DNA of 64,000 bases from Corynebacterium tapiri (GTDB lineage Bacteria > Actinomycetota > Actinomycetes > Mycobacteriales > Mycobacteriaceae): positions 1-64,000 of the forward strand of contig NZ_VDHJ01000007.1 in NCBI RefSeq assembly GCF_006334925.1, read 5' to 3'. Below are positions 34,445-45,534 of the stretch, piece by piece. The position numbers and the translations under genes are program-made. Numbering within the stretch: position 1 is the stretch's first letter; the number at the start of each line of letters is the position of its first letter. Below the pieces are notes generated by a model that did no database searches, was not told the origin of the DNA, and worked only from the letters and a program-made list of their open reading frames with translations.

Positions 34445-34897
34445 ATGAACATGGAGTCGATGTACCAGGAAGTCATCCTGGACCACTACAAGAACCCCAG
34501 CCATGCGGGGCTGCGTGATCCCTTTGACGCGGAGGTCCACCACGTCAACCCCTCCTGTGGCGACGAGCTAACTCTGCGCGTCAAAGTGTCCGAGGACGGG
34601 AAGACTGTCGAGGACGTCTCCTATGACGCCGAAGGATGCTCGATCTCGCAGGCGTCGACCTCTGTGATGGCGGAAGAAATTATCGGTCTCCCCGTGGCTG
34701 AGGCGTTAGAGAAGCTCGAGGCTTTCGAGCACATGATCACCTCGCGCGGCCAAGAGGAGGGAGACGCCGAGCTCATCGGAGACGGCGTGGCCTTTTCCGG
34801 GGTGGCCAAGTTCCCAGCACGTGTGAAGTGCGCCCTCCTGGGATGGAAGGCGTTCCAAGCAGCGACCTCTGAGGCGCTGGAAACGAAGGAGAGCTAA
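34445..34897 (+). CDS. sufU: Zinc-dependent sulfurtransferase SufU
   Basis: Accepts sulfur from SufS and passes it to SufBCD; 150 aa. The SufU zinc ligands are seen: C38 and D40 (NPSCGDEL), C65 (EGCSISQAS) and C129 (VKCALLGW). The insertion that separates SufU from the IscU scaffold is present between residues about 85 and 125. ATG abuts the sufS stop. Confidence 0.94.
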   Translation: MNMESMYQEVILDHYKNPSHAGLRDPFDAEVHHVNPSCGDELTLRVKVSEDGKTVEDVSYDAEGCSISQASTSVMAEEIIGLPVAEALEKLEAFEHMITSRGQEEGDAELIGDGVAFSGVAKFPARVKCALLGWKAFQAATSEALETKES

Positions 34898-34900
34898 ATC

Positions 34901-35305
34901 ATGACTGAACCTGAGAACACCGAGAGCAGTTCCAACTTCGACGGGGCAGGGCAGAAGCCAGAGCAGACTGAGGAGCAGCTCAAGCTCGTCGGCGACGTCG
35001 AGGAGTATCTGCGCGACGTCATCGACCCCGAGTTGGGAATCAATGTGGTGGACCTCGGTCTGGTGTACGACATTTGGATCGAAACTTCCGAGGCTGGAGC
35101 ACACACCGCGGTAGTCAACATGACGTTGACCTCTCCGGCCTGCCCACTGACTGATGTGATCGAGGATCAAGCTACGAGCGCGGTTGTGGGCAACACTGAC
35201 GCTGAGGCTTTGATCCTGAATTGGGTGTGGATGCCCCCGTGGGGCCCACACATGATCACCGAGGAAGGTCGGGAGCAGCTGCGCGCCCTGGGGTTCGCAG
35301 TCTAG
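34901..35305 (+). CDS. sufT: SufT (DUF59/MIP18 family) Fe-S maturation protein
   Basis: MIP18-family accessory factor for Fe-S protein maturation; 134 aa. The first 25 residues are a polar Glu/Gln tail; the domain follows with VIDPELGINVVDLGLVYDI and the conserved Cys in SPACPLTDVIEDQ. Last gene of the suf operon, 3 nt after sufU, closed by a strong terminator. Confidence 0.93.
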   Translation: MTEPENTESSSNFDGAGQKPEQTEEQLKLVGDVEEYLRDVIDPELGINVVDLGLVYDIWIETSEAGAHTAVVNMTLTSPACPLTDVIEDQATSAVVGNTDAEALILNWVWMPPWGPHMITEEGREQLRALGFAV

Positions 35306-35319
35306 CTGCCCAGAAATTA

Positions 35320-35363
35320 CCCCCGTTTCGGGCATCCTTAGGGTGTCCCGAGCGGGGGTTTTC
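35320..35363 (+). terminator. Intrinsic terminator of the suf operon
   Basis: CCCCCG pairs with CGGGGG and an inner CGGG(C)A.CC/GG.GTCCCG arm extends the stem; the hairpin is followed by TTTTCTCTATTTTC. It lies 14 nt after the sufT stop and isolates suf from the sialidase gene. Confidence 0.88.
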
Positions 35364-35461
35364 TCTATTTTCTTCGCTTTCCAGCACAAAGTTCAGATAT
35401 CTGATGTCCGACTCTTCTAATGTTAGGTAGAACACAGTCCCAGCTCAGGAAGGTGATCCCC

Positions 35462-36736
35462 ATGCTGTGTTCACACCGCTTGGCCACAACGCTCGCTGTT
35501 GGAATGGTCAGTACCGTCATGCTCTATCCCGTCCCCGCTCACGGTGCGATTGGGAATTCCAGCCCTTCCTCCCTAGGTTTGTCTTCCCTCGGTTTGTCTT
35601 CCTTGGACGACCAGGATCCCGGGTACGGATTCGATGCCGATCCGCAGGTGGAGGGCGAGTTCACGCGGCAGACCCTGGCGGTTTCCGGAGAGGGATATGA
35701 CTGCTACCGCATTCCTGCCCTCGCGGTCTCTCCCCGCGGCAGCGTAATTGCTAGCTACGACGGACGCCCGGGAAGCTGCGCGGATGCTCCGAACCCCAAC
35801 GACATCGTGCAGCGGGTTTCCACTGACAACGGCGCAACATTCGGTTCCGAGACTGTCGTCGCCAAAGGGGACCCGAGTACTCCCGAAGGGTTCTCCGATC
35901 CCAGCCTGATTGTCAATTGGCATACCGGAACCGTTCACAACATCCATGTCCGCTCCCTTAAGGCAGGAATTGCTGCCTCGGTTCCCGGAACAGATCCAGA
36001 CCAGAAAGATGCTATACACGTCAATCACGCGCGCTCGTTTGATGACGGGCAGACATGGCAGCACCGATTGATCACCTCTGAGGTCTCCAGCCCCGAGGAC
36101 CGCGGTCGATTTGCAACCTCCGGCAATGGTATTCAGCTCCACTACGGCGAGCACCGCGGACGCCTCGTTCAGCCCGCGATGACAATTCAAGAGGACGGGA
36201 CATGGGCGTATGTGGCCTGGTATTCCGATGACTTCGGCATCACCTGGTCCCATGGCCAGCCGTTTGGACACACCGGTGATGAAAACAAGATTGTGGAGCT
36301 TTCCGACGGTCGCCTGATGATGAACGGCCGTGTCAAGGGAGAAGGAACCACCCGAGTCGTGTCCTATTCGGATGATGGCGGCGAGACCTGGACCGAGCCA
36401 GTGGCCGACCCGAACCTACCTGATCCGCGCAACAATGCCTCTGTGATCCGCGCGTTCCCTAATGCGCCCCAGGGGAGTAAGGAAGCTAAGGTTCTGCTCT
36501 TCTCCAATACTGCATCCACCACAGAGCGCAACCATGGAACCATCAGGATGAGTTGTGACGACGGTCAGACGTGGCCGGTGTCCAAGGAGTTCCACGAAGG
36601 GCCGGTCGATTACACCTCGATGGCAACCCTGCCAGACGGTCGAATCGGCATGCTCTGGGAGGATCATGCGGACTCGTACTCCATCGTGTTCTCCACCTTC
36701 TCGTTGTCCTGGTTGGGTTCGACCTGTCTGGAGTAG
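35462..36736 (+). CDS. nanH: Secreted exo-alpha-sialidase (GH33)
   Basis: Releases terminal sialic acids from glycoconjugates outside the cell; 424 aa. Signal peptide at residues 1 to about 29 (hydrophobic LATTLAVGMVSTVMLYPVPA, then AHGA). GH33 features: RIP motif R83 (CYRIPAL), candidate acid/base D146 (GFSDPSL), five Asp boxes (STDNGATF, SFDDGQTW, SDDFGITW, SDDGGETW, SCDDGQTW), catalytic E279 with R290 (IVELSDGRLMMNGR), and nucleophile Y384 (DYTSMATL). No LPXTG anchor, so the product should be released. ATG 35462 has AGGAAGG 8 nt upstream. Homologous to NanH of pathogenic corynebacteria; no transport or catabolic nan genes are nearby. Confidence 0.93.
   Translation: MLCSHRLATTLAVGMVSTVMLYPVPAHGAIGNSSPSSLGLSSLGLSSLDDQDPGYGFDADPQVEGEFTRQTLAVSGEGYDCYRIPALAVSPRGSVIASYDGRPGSCADAPNPNDIVQRVSTDNGATFGSETVVAKGDPSTPEGFSDPSLIVNWHTGTVHNIHVRSLKAGIAASVPGTDPDQKDAIHVNHARSFDDGQTWQHRLITSEVSSPEDRGRFATSGNGIQLHYGEHRGRLVQPAMTIQEDGTWAYVAWYSDDFGITWSHGQPFGHTGDENKIVELSDGRLMMNGRVKGEGTTRVVSYSDDGGETWTEPVADPNLPDPRNNASVIRAFPNAPQGSKEAKVLLFSNTASTTERNHGTIRMSCDDGQTWPVSKEFHEGPVDYTSMATLPDGRIGMLWEDHADSYSIVFSTFSLSWLGSTCLE
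35567..35611 (+). repeat. 15-bp tandem repeat in nanH encoding SSLGL units
   Basis: Two near-identical 15-bp units (35567-35581 and 35582-35596, three differences) and a degenerate third encode S-S-L-G-L twice, then SSLDD, between the signal peptide and the catalytic domain of the sialidase. In-frame copy-number change would lengthen or shorten the linker only. Confidence 0.7.
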
Positions 36737-36769
36737 GGCTTCTTCGGTGGCCTGATACGATCAACGCTC

Positions 36770-38398
36770 GTGATTGTCACCAATGACCTGGAAGTTCGCG
36801 TAGGCGCCCGCACCCTCCTCAATGCCCCTGGGCAGCACCTTCGTGTGCAGCCTGGTGACCGCATCGGGTTGGTCGGGCGCAACGGCGCTGGCAAGACCAC
36901 CACCATGCGCATTCTGGCAGGGGAGACGGAGCCTTACGGTGGCTCCGTGACCCGTTCGGGCGACATCGGTTACCTTCCGCAGGACTCTCGAGAGGGCAAC
37001 ATCGAACAAACAGCTCGTGATCGCGTTCTTTCTGCCCGTGGATTGGACGAGATCAAGCGCTCGATGGCCAAGCAGCATGCCATCATGGAGGAGTCCGAAG
37101 GCGCTAAGCGCGATAAAGCCATTGACCGCTACTCCAAGCTGGAGGAACGCTTCGCTGCCCTGGGAGGCTACGAGGCAGACTCCGAGGCAGCCCAAATCTG
37201 CGACAACTTGGGCTTAGAGGCTCGCATTCTCGACCAGCAGCTCAATACGCTATCCGGTGGTCAGCGACGCCGTGTCGAACTCGCTCAGATCTTGTTCGCT
37301 GCAACGAACGGGTCCGGGAAATCCGCGACGACTTTGCTTCTCGACGAGCCCACCAACCACCTAGATGCTGACTCCATCGGCTGGTTGCGCACCTTCCTGT
37401 CCAAGCACGAAGGTGGGCTGATCATGATCTCGCACGACGTCGAACTGCTGGACGCCGTGTGCAACAAGGTGTGGTTCCTGGATGCAGTCCGGGGCGAGGC
37501 CGACGTGTACAACATGGGCTTTTCCAAGTACAAGGATGCCCGCGCCCTCGATGAGGCTCGTCGACGCCGCGAGCGTGCAAACGCAGAGAAGAAGGCTTCG
37601 GCACTGCAAAAGCAGGCCGCCAAGCTCGGCGCAAAGGCCACCAAGGCTGCGGCTGCAAAGCAGATGCTTGCTCGAGCTGACCGCATGATGAACCAGCTTG
37701 ACGAGGTCCGAGTGGCCGACAAGGTGGCCAACATCTCCTTCCCAGAGCCAGCTCCCTGCGGCAAGACCCCTATGAACGCCAAGGGCCTTACCAAGATGTA
37801 CGGCTCTCTTGAGGTATTCGCCGGGGTGGACCTAGCCATTGACCGGGGTTCCCGAGTCGTTGTCCTAGGCTATAACGGCGCAGGTAAAACCACTCTTCTC
37901 AAGATGCTGGCTGGTGTGGAACGCACCGACGGTGAGGGCGGAATCGTCACCGGCCACGGGCTGAAGATCGGGTACTTTGCCCAGGAGCACGACACGATTG
38001 ACGGCAGCCAGTCGGTCTGGGAAAACACCATCAACGCCTGCCCAGATGCCAACGAGCAGGACCTCCGCTCTCTTCTTGGTGCCTTCATGTTTTCCGGCGA
38101 CAAGTTGGAGCAGCCGGCGGGCACACTGTCAGGTGGTGAAAAAACTCGTTTGTCCCTAGCGACGCTGGTCTCTTCCCGAGCCAACGTCTTGCTTCTCGAC
38201 GAGCCCACCAACAACCTCGACCCCATATCGCGTGAGCAGGTGCTGGACGCTCTCAAGACCTACACCGGCGCAGTTGTGCTGGTTACCCACGATCCAGGCG
38301 CAGTAAAGGCCCTCGAACCCGAGCGGGTCATCATAATGCCCGACGGAGACGAGGACCTGTGGTCCGATTCCTATATGGAGATCGTTGAGCTGGCGTAG
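36770..38398 (+). CDS. ABC-F family ATPase (Rv1473-like)
   Basis: Duplicated-ATPase protein without membrane domain, 542 aa, of the ABC-F group that acts on ribosomes. Walker A motifs are GRNGAGKTTT and GYNGAGKTTL; signatures LSGGQRRRVELAQ and LSGGEKTRLSLA; Walker B/EQ2 motifs LLLDEPTNHLD and LLLDEPTNNLD. The linker carries a Lys/Ala-rich helical hairpin (RRRERANAEKKASALQKQ). GTG 36770 has TACGAT 8 nt upstream (36756-36761). In M. tuberculosis the orthologue Rv1473 also stands between suf and acn. Whether it gives antibiotic resistance or housekeeping ribosome rescue cannot be told. Confidence 0.9.
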   Translation: MIVTNDLEVRVGARTLLNAPGQHLRVQPGDRIGLVGRNGAGKTTTMRILAGETEPYGGSVTRSGDIGYLPQDSREGNIEQTARDRVLSARGLDEIKRSMAKQHAIMEESEGAKRDKAIDRYSKLEERFAALGGYEADSEAAQICDNLGLEARILDQQLNTLSGGQRRRVELAQILFAATNGSGKSATTLLLDEPTNHLDADSIGWLRTFLSKHEGGLIMISHDVELLDAVCNKVWFLDAVRGEADVYNMGFSKYKDARALDEARRRRERANAEKKASALQKQAAKLGAKATKAAAAKQMLARADRMMNQLDEVRVADKVANISFPEPAPCGKTPMNAKGLTKMYGSLEVFAGVDLAIDRGSRVVVLGYNGAGKTTLLKMLAGVERTDGEGGIVTGHGLKIGYFAQEHDTIDGSQSVWENTINACPDANEQDLRSLLGAFMFSGDKLEQPAGTLSGGEKTRLSLATLVSSRANVLLLDEPTNNLDPISREQVLDALKTYTGAVVLVTHDPGAVKALEPERVIIMPDGDEDLWSDSYMEIVELA

Positions 38399-38410
38399 CT
38401 TAATGTGGCG

Positions 38411-39844
38411 CTAGTTCAGCTGGGCCTCAGCCGGGCTCACCGGCTGTGACTTGGTCACCACTTTGTGTCCCCACCACAACGCGAGGAACACCGGGATGCC
38501 CAGGTACGGCGTCAAAATCGCGCCCAGGTTTTCCCCGCTGGTGATGGGGGCGTAGGCCTGTCCAAGCACAACGAAGCCGCACATCACCAGCGCGATGAGC
38601 GAACCTGTGGCGCCGAGCGGAGCACGGTACGGCAGAGTGGAAAGCTCGATGCCTTGAGCCTTCAGAGCCGCGCGGAATTTTACGTGGCAATACGCGATGC
38701 CGATCCAGGTGATAAATCCCGCCAGGGCGCTCAGCGTAAGCAGGAAGATGTAGGCCACGCCGTCGCCCACCAAGGACGTCACAAAGCCGAACATTCCCAC
38801 GGCTGCGGTAGCAATGAGCGCGGGAATCGGGACCTTGTGAGAGGACAGTGAGCCAAAGATCTTAGGGGCGAGCCCTTCCTTGGCCATTGAGTACAGCATG
38901 CGCGTGGAGGCGTAAAGGCCAGAGTTTCCGGCGGAGAGCACTGAGGTCAAGATCACGGCGTTCATCACACTGGCAGCGATGGCCACGCCGGCATTATCAA
39001 AGACCAACGTGAACGGCGAAACGGCGATGTTGTCTTCCGAAGCGGCGAGTAGGCGCTCATCGGTGTACGGGATAAGAAAGCCAATGACGGCAATTGCACC
39101 AATGTAAAACAGTAGGATGCGCCAGAAGATGGTGCGGATCGCGCGGGGGAGTGTCTTCTCAGGATCTTCGGCTTCGCCCGCGGCCACGCCGACCAGCTCA
39201 GTTCCTTGGAAGGAGTATCCGGCGGCGATGAATACTGCGAGAACGCCCAGGCCGCCGTTTACGAACGGTGCATCGCCGGTAGTCCAATTCTGGAAGCCAG
39301 TCGGCTCTCCTCCGAGGATGCCAAAGATAGTGGCAACACCCAGCACGAGGAATACCAGTACAGTGATGACCTTGATCGATGCGAACCAGAACTCGCCCTC
39401 GCCGAACGAGCGCGCGCTTAACGCATTGAGCCCAAACACAAGCGCCAAAAAGAGCGCCGACCAGAGGACGGCAGGGGTGTCGGGGAACCAGAACTTCATC
39501 ACCAGCGCGGCAGCTACGAGTTCCGCGGCCAGCGTGATGGCCCAGTTAAACCAGTAGTTCCACCCGATGGCGAAGCCGAAAGAAGGGGAGACGAACCGAG
39601 ACCCGTAGTCCTGGAACGAACCCGCGACGGGGAGGTAGGCTGCCATCTCGCCAAGCGACTGCATGACCAGCCAGACCATGAAGCCAATCAAGGCATAGGC
39701 AAGAAGGGCGCCACCGGGTCCAGCTTGCGAAATCGTGGAACCGGAGGCGACGAACAACCCCGTACCAATTGACCCGCCGACAGCGATCATGGTGAGGTGT
39801 CGCAGGGACAGAGACCTTTTTAGTTCGGTCGACGAATCAGACAT
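38411..39844 (-). CDS. LysP-like amino acid permease (APC family)
   Basis: Proton-driven amino acid importer of 477 aa with 12 predicted helices. Strong resemblance by recall to E. coli LysP throughout: SLRHLTMIAVGGSIGTGLFV, GWNYWFNWAITLAAELVAA, SFQGTELVGVAAGEAEDP, SAGNSGLYASTRMLYSMA. Lysine is the likely substrate but specificity is inferred. ATG 39844 is chosen over the longer frame (to 39931) which overlaps the UPF0210 gene; no SD is visible and TAAACA lies 7 nt upstream. Stop lies 12 nt from the convergent ABC-F stop. Confidence 0.85.
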   Translation of the reverse strand: MSDSSTELKRSLSLRHLTMIAVGGSIGTGLFVASGSTISQAGPGGALLAYALIGFMVWLVMQSLGEMAAYLPVAGSFQDYGSRFVSPSFGFAIGWNYWFNWAITLAAELVAAALVMKFWFPDTPAVLWSALFLALVFGLNALSARSFGEGEFWFASIKVITVLVFLVLGVATIFGILGGEPTGFQNWTTGDAPFVNGGLGVLAVFIAAGYSFQGTELVGVAAGEAEDPEKTLPRAIRTIFWRILLFYIGAIAVIGFLIPYTDERLLAASEDNIAVSPFTLVFDNAGVAIAASVMNAVILTSVLSAGNSGLYASTRMLYSMAKEGLAPKIFGSLSSHKVPIPALIATAAVGMFGFVTSLVGDGVAYIFLLTLSALAGFITWIGIAYCHVKFRAALKAQGIELSTLPYRAPLGATGSLIALVMCGFVVLGQAYAPITSGENLGAILTPYLGIPVFLALWWGHKVVTKSQPVSPAEAQLN

Positions 39845-39869
39845 AAAAAACTGTTTACCAGAGAAGTTT

Positions 39870-41234
39870 CTAGTTGCGGAAACCGTGAACAGGCGCGGGA
39901 ATGAATCCTCCTCTGTTAATGAAATTGGCATTCCCTACAGAATTGACTGGGATGACAGGCGCGTATCCCAAGAGCCCGCCAAAGTTGACGTCATCGCCTG
40001 CGAGAGTCCCCGGAGCCGGGATGACTCGTACCGCGGTGGTCTTATGGTTCATCACACCGATCGCAGCCTCGTCGGCAATCATGCCAGAGATGGTTTCAGC
40101 TGGGGTGTCGCCCGGGATGGCCACCATATCCAGCCCGACACTGCAGATCGAGGTCATCGCCTCGAGCTTGTCCACGCTGATTGCACCGGAGCGGACAGCA
40201 TCGATCATTCCCTTGTCCTCGGATACCGGGATGAAAGAACCAGAAAGCCCGCCCACGCGAGCCGAGGCCATCATTCCGCCCTTCTTCACCGCGTCGTTAA
40301 GCAATGCCAGAGCAGCGGTGGTGCCGTGCGTTCCCACCTGATCCAGACCCATGTGTTCCAGAATGTGGCCGACCGAATCGCCGAGTTCAGCAGTAGGCGC
40401 CAAGGAAAGATCGACAATGCCGAACGGAACGCCTAGGCGCTGCGCCGCCAAAGATCCAACGAGCTGACCGGTTCGCGTGATCTTGAAGGCGGCCTTCTTG
40501 ATCTCCTCGGCGACCTCATCGAGGCTGGCGGATTCGAGCGACCCTAATGCGCGATCCACCACTCCTGGTCCGGAAACTCCCACGGAGATAACGCAGTCAG
40601 GCTCCTCAACGCCGTGGAAAGCGCCAGCCATAAACGGATTGTCTCCGACAGCATTGGCAAACACCACCAGCTTGGCGCAGGCGATGGCTGATGAATCGCG
40701 TGTGAGGTGGGCGGCCTCCTTGATTACCTGCCCCATCTCGCGGACGGCATTCATATTGATGCCGGCTCGCGAGGACGCAACGTTGACCGAGCCACACACC
40801 ACGTCGGTTTCCGAGAGCGCCTGCGGAAGCGAGCGGATGAGTAGCTTTTCAGCACTCGTCGCACCTTTTTCCACCAGCGCTGAGTAACCACCAATGAAGT
40901 TCACACCGACAGCGTGCGCGGCCCGGTCCAACGCTCGCGCTACCGCAATCGGGTCGCCGGAGCAGCCAGCGGTAATGAGCGAAATCGGCGTGACCGAAAT
41001 GCGCTTGTTCACGATGGGAATGCCGAGCTCACGCTCGATGCCTTGGCACACTTCCACTAGGCGCTCCGCCTGGCTGGTAACCCGGTCATAGACCGCCTGT
41101 GCGGTTTCCTCCATCGTGTTGCGCGAGCACTCCAGCAAGGAGATGCCCATGGTTACGGTGCGAATGTCCAGGCGGTACTTCTCGATCATGTCGATGGTGT
41201 CCAAGACACCGTGCGCCCGAAAATCAGTAGTCAT
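39870..41234 (-). CDS. UPF0210 / PFL family protein
   Basis: 454-aa protein of the UPF0210 (DUF711) family, annotated by homology as PFL-like but with no demonstrated activity known to me. Conserved family stretches: [48 protein letters not shown], and a C-terminal [15 protein letters not shown] with [14 protein letters not shown]. Start ATG 41234 lies 4 nt after the ACT protein stop, so the two are co-translated. UPF0210 and a small ACT protein occur together in many bacteria. Not a true pyruvate formate-lyase: no glycyl-radical motif is visible. Confidence 0.85.
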   Translation of the reverse strand: MTTDFRAHGVLDTIDMIEKYRLDIRTVTMGISLLECSRNTMEETAQAVYDRVTSQAERLVEVCQGIERELGIPIVNKRISVTPISLITAGCSGDPIAVARALDRAAHAVGVNFIGGYSALVEKGATSAEKLLIRSLPQALSETDVVCGSVNVASSRAGINMNAVREMGQVIKEAAHLTRDSSAIACAKLVVFANAVGDNPFMAGAFHGVEEPDCVISVGVSGPGVVDRALGSLESASLDEVAEEIKKAAFKITRTGQLVGSLAAQRLGVPFGIVDLSLAPTAELGDSVGHILEHMGLDQVGTHGTTAALALLNDAVKKGGMMASARVGGLSGSFIPVSEDKGMIDAVRSGAISVDKLEAMTSICSVGLDMVAIPGDTPAETISGMIADEAAIGVMNHKTTAVRVIPAPGTLAGDDVNFGGLLGYAPVIPVNSVGNANFINRGGFIPAPVHGFRN

Positions 41235-41238
41235 TGAC

Positions 41239-41502
41239 CTATACCTCGTTGACCGCAGTGAACAGGGCCTCCGACTGGACACGGATGACCAACTTTTCCT
41301 GAGTTCCTAGCGCGTCCATTGAAGCCTGAAGCTGTTCGATGGCCAAGTCCCCGAGGTCGACACGCAGGATCATTGTGAACAGGTCATCCATCAACATCTG
41401 GGACACGTTGAGAATATTGACGTTCTGTCGGGCTAGTTCAGTGGTCACAGCGGCGATGATTCCGGTTCGATCAGCGCCTGTCACAGTCATGATGGCAATC
41501 AT
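41239..41502 (-). CDS. Small ACT-domain protein (UPF0237)
   Basis: 87-aa single ACT domain, the fold used for amino-acid sensing: [20 protein letters not shown], then [18 protein letters not shown] and a C-terminal [11 protein letters not shown]. Probably dimerises and regulates its co-translated UPF0210 partner; ligand unknown. TAGACT (minus strand, 41509-41514) lies 6 nt before the ATG, so the message should be leaderless. Diverges from the small PLDc_N gene with 46 nt between start codons. Confidence 0.87.
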   Translation of the reverse strand: MIAIMTVTGADRTGIIAAVTTELARQNVNILNVSQMLMDDLFTMILRVDLGDLAIEQLQASMDALGTQEKLVIRVQSEALFTAVNEV

Positions 41503-41548
41503 GGTCTTAGTCTATCCGCAGGTGTGATCCATGCGATAAAATTCCGCT

Positions 41549-41773
41549 ATGGATAAGAGCCAGCTGAAGAAGGAATTTCTCGACCTTCCCACCTACGTTC
41601 GCCTACCCGTGATCGGCCTTGCAGCGGCGGACATTGCGGCCAAGATTGCTGCGGTCGTCGACATCGTTCGCCGGCCAGCAGCCAACGTCCGGGGACCCAA
41701 ATGGGTATGGATTCTCGCCCAGGGGATCAACGGGGTAGGGCCAGCGGCGTACTTCCTCGCTGGACGACGCTAG
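41549..41773 (+). CDS. Small PLDc_N-like membrane protein
   Basis: 74 aa. Two hydrophobic segments (LPVIGLAAADIAAKIAAVVD and WVWILAQGINGVGPAAYFLA) with RRP and GPKW between them, ending GRR: the pattern of the PLDc_N domain found free-standing in many actinobacteria. No catalytic phospholipase D motif. TAAAAT (41537-41542) lies 6 nt before the ATG, so leaderless. Role unknown. Confidence 0.75.
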   Translation: MDKSQLKKEFLDLPTYVRLPVIGLAAADIAAKIAAVVDIVRRPAANVRGPKWVWILAQGINGVGPAAYFLAGRR

Positions 41774-41793
41774 CCCTCAACCGCATCGAACGT

Positions 41794-42357
41794 TTACTTC
41801 CTCCGGACTGCATCCTCGGCAATGTCGAGGACTTCTTGCATGCGCTCCAGATCTTGCCCGGAGGCAAAGCGTGTAATGAACCCATCCATCACGGTTTCTA
41901 GAAACATCTGCAACACGTCGACGTCCACATCAGTGCGCATACTGTCTTTAGCTAGGTTCTCTTCCAGTCGGCGGTGGACGGCCTCGTCGAGCGTTGCCTG
42001 ATGTTCTTGCCAACGCGCGCGGAAAGTGGGGTCTGTACGCAGGATGGAGGCGATCTCGAGGCGGGTGGCTAGCCACTTGTGCCGGGAAGGCTCCCGCAAG
42101 ATGTCGCGCATGACCTCGACCAGACCGGAGGAGGAAACAATATCGGCCTGCCGAATGGCGTCGGCACGCGCGACCTCGAGGAACAGGCTCTCTTTATCTC
42201 CGAAATGGTGAAAAATTGCCCCGCGAGATTTGCCTGTGGCCTGCTCCAAGCGCCGCACAGTGGCGCCTTCGTATCCGAATTCCGCAAAGCATTCCCGGGC
42301 CGCCTCGATAATCTCGTGGCGCCGACGATGCAGTTCTTCGTCGCTGACTACAGGCAC
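41794..42357 (-). CDS. acnR: TetR-family repressor AcnR
   Basis: 187-aa TetR regulator. The N-terminal HTH reads CFAEFGYEGATVRRLEQATG and SRGAIFHHFGDKESLF; the C-terminal FLETVMDGFITRFASGQDLE closely follows C. glutamicum AcnR by recall, which represses acn and is encoded directly downstream of it, as here. In that species citrate with Mg2+ relieves binding. Start GTG 42357. It is separated from acn by 151 nt that contain a strong hairpin. Confidence 0.92.
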   Translation of the reverse strand: MPVVSDEELHRRRHEIIEAARECFAEFGYEGATVRRLEQATGKSRGAIFHHFGDKESLFLEVARADAIRQADIVSSSGLVEVMRDILREPSRHKWLATRLEIASILRTDPTFRARWQEHQATLDEAVHRRLEENLAKDSMRTDVDVDVLQMFLETVMDGFITRFASGQDLERMQEVLDIAEDAVRRK

Positions 42358-42407
42358 GTTCGGCGGGGTCTTTCTCTTGAGAAAAGTTGATCAATAAGTA
42401 ATAGGGC

Positions 42408-42449
42408 GAGTGGGGGCCAGCACGCTCTTTCAGTGCTCGGCCCCCACTC
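42408..42449 (-). terminator. Strong hairpin between acn and acnR
   Basis: GAGTGGGGGCC pairs with GGCCCCCACTC, and AGCAC with GTGCT inside, giving about 16 bp with one bulge. On the minus strand it is followed by GCCCTATTACTTATTG rather than a T-run, so it is more likely a partial terminator or mRNA-stability element that sets acnR expression below acn. Confidence 0.55.
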
Positions 42450-42508
42450 TCAGCGCACGGCGCCGGGTGACCTAACGGTCCGCGGGCGCCCTGCCGTGAT
42501 CAGGCGAG

Positions 42509-45340
<2,832 letters not shown>

Positions 45341-45361
45341 TTCATTGACTATCACGGTTTG

Positions 45362-45383
45362 CCGCCCGCCTTAGGTGGGCGGG
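45362..45383 (-). promoter_or_regulatory. Hairpin in the acn leader
   Basis: CCCGCC (45365-45370) and GGCGGG (45378-45383) pair over a 7-nt loop about 20-40 nt before the acn start codon. It could hold the region around the ribosome landing site, where no clear SD is otherwise visible. Confidence 0.4.
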
Positions 45384-45456
45384 TGTTCCGGTGAACGCTG
45401 GTAGGTCCAGGACCGAGTTTACGTCCCAAGGATCAAGCGTCTGGGCCAAAGCTTAA

Positions 45457-45472
45457 CAGTACAAGCGTTCTG
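45457..45472 (-). promoter_or_regulatory. Candidate AcnR operator overlapping acn promoter
   Basis: CAGTAC-AAG-CGTTCTG at 45457-45472 (plus strand) fits the C. glutamicum AcnR site as I recall it, CAGNACnnnCGTACTG, with one mismatch. On the minus strand TAAGCT lies just downstream (45451-45456), a good -10 for acn, so AcnR binding would block RNA polymerase. Confidence 0.6.
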
Positions 45473-45534
45473 TTTGTATTCGACGCGCCTCGCTACCCCC
45501 ATCTAGTAAGGATCGCGCCCTAAGGTTTATGCCC

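Noticed and set aside
35424..35442. TTAGGTA upstream of nanH resembling a DtxR iron box
   Set aside because: Only the left half agrees with the consensus; the right half fails at most positions. Iron control of sialidase in C. diphtheriae makes it tempting but the sequence does not support it.
41523..41537. Fifteen-base match TGTGATCCATGCGAT shared with 53433-53447
   Set aside because: One shared 15-mer is expected by chance in a window of this size; one copy is within a terminator stem and no other similarity surrounds it.
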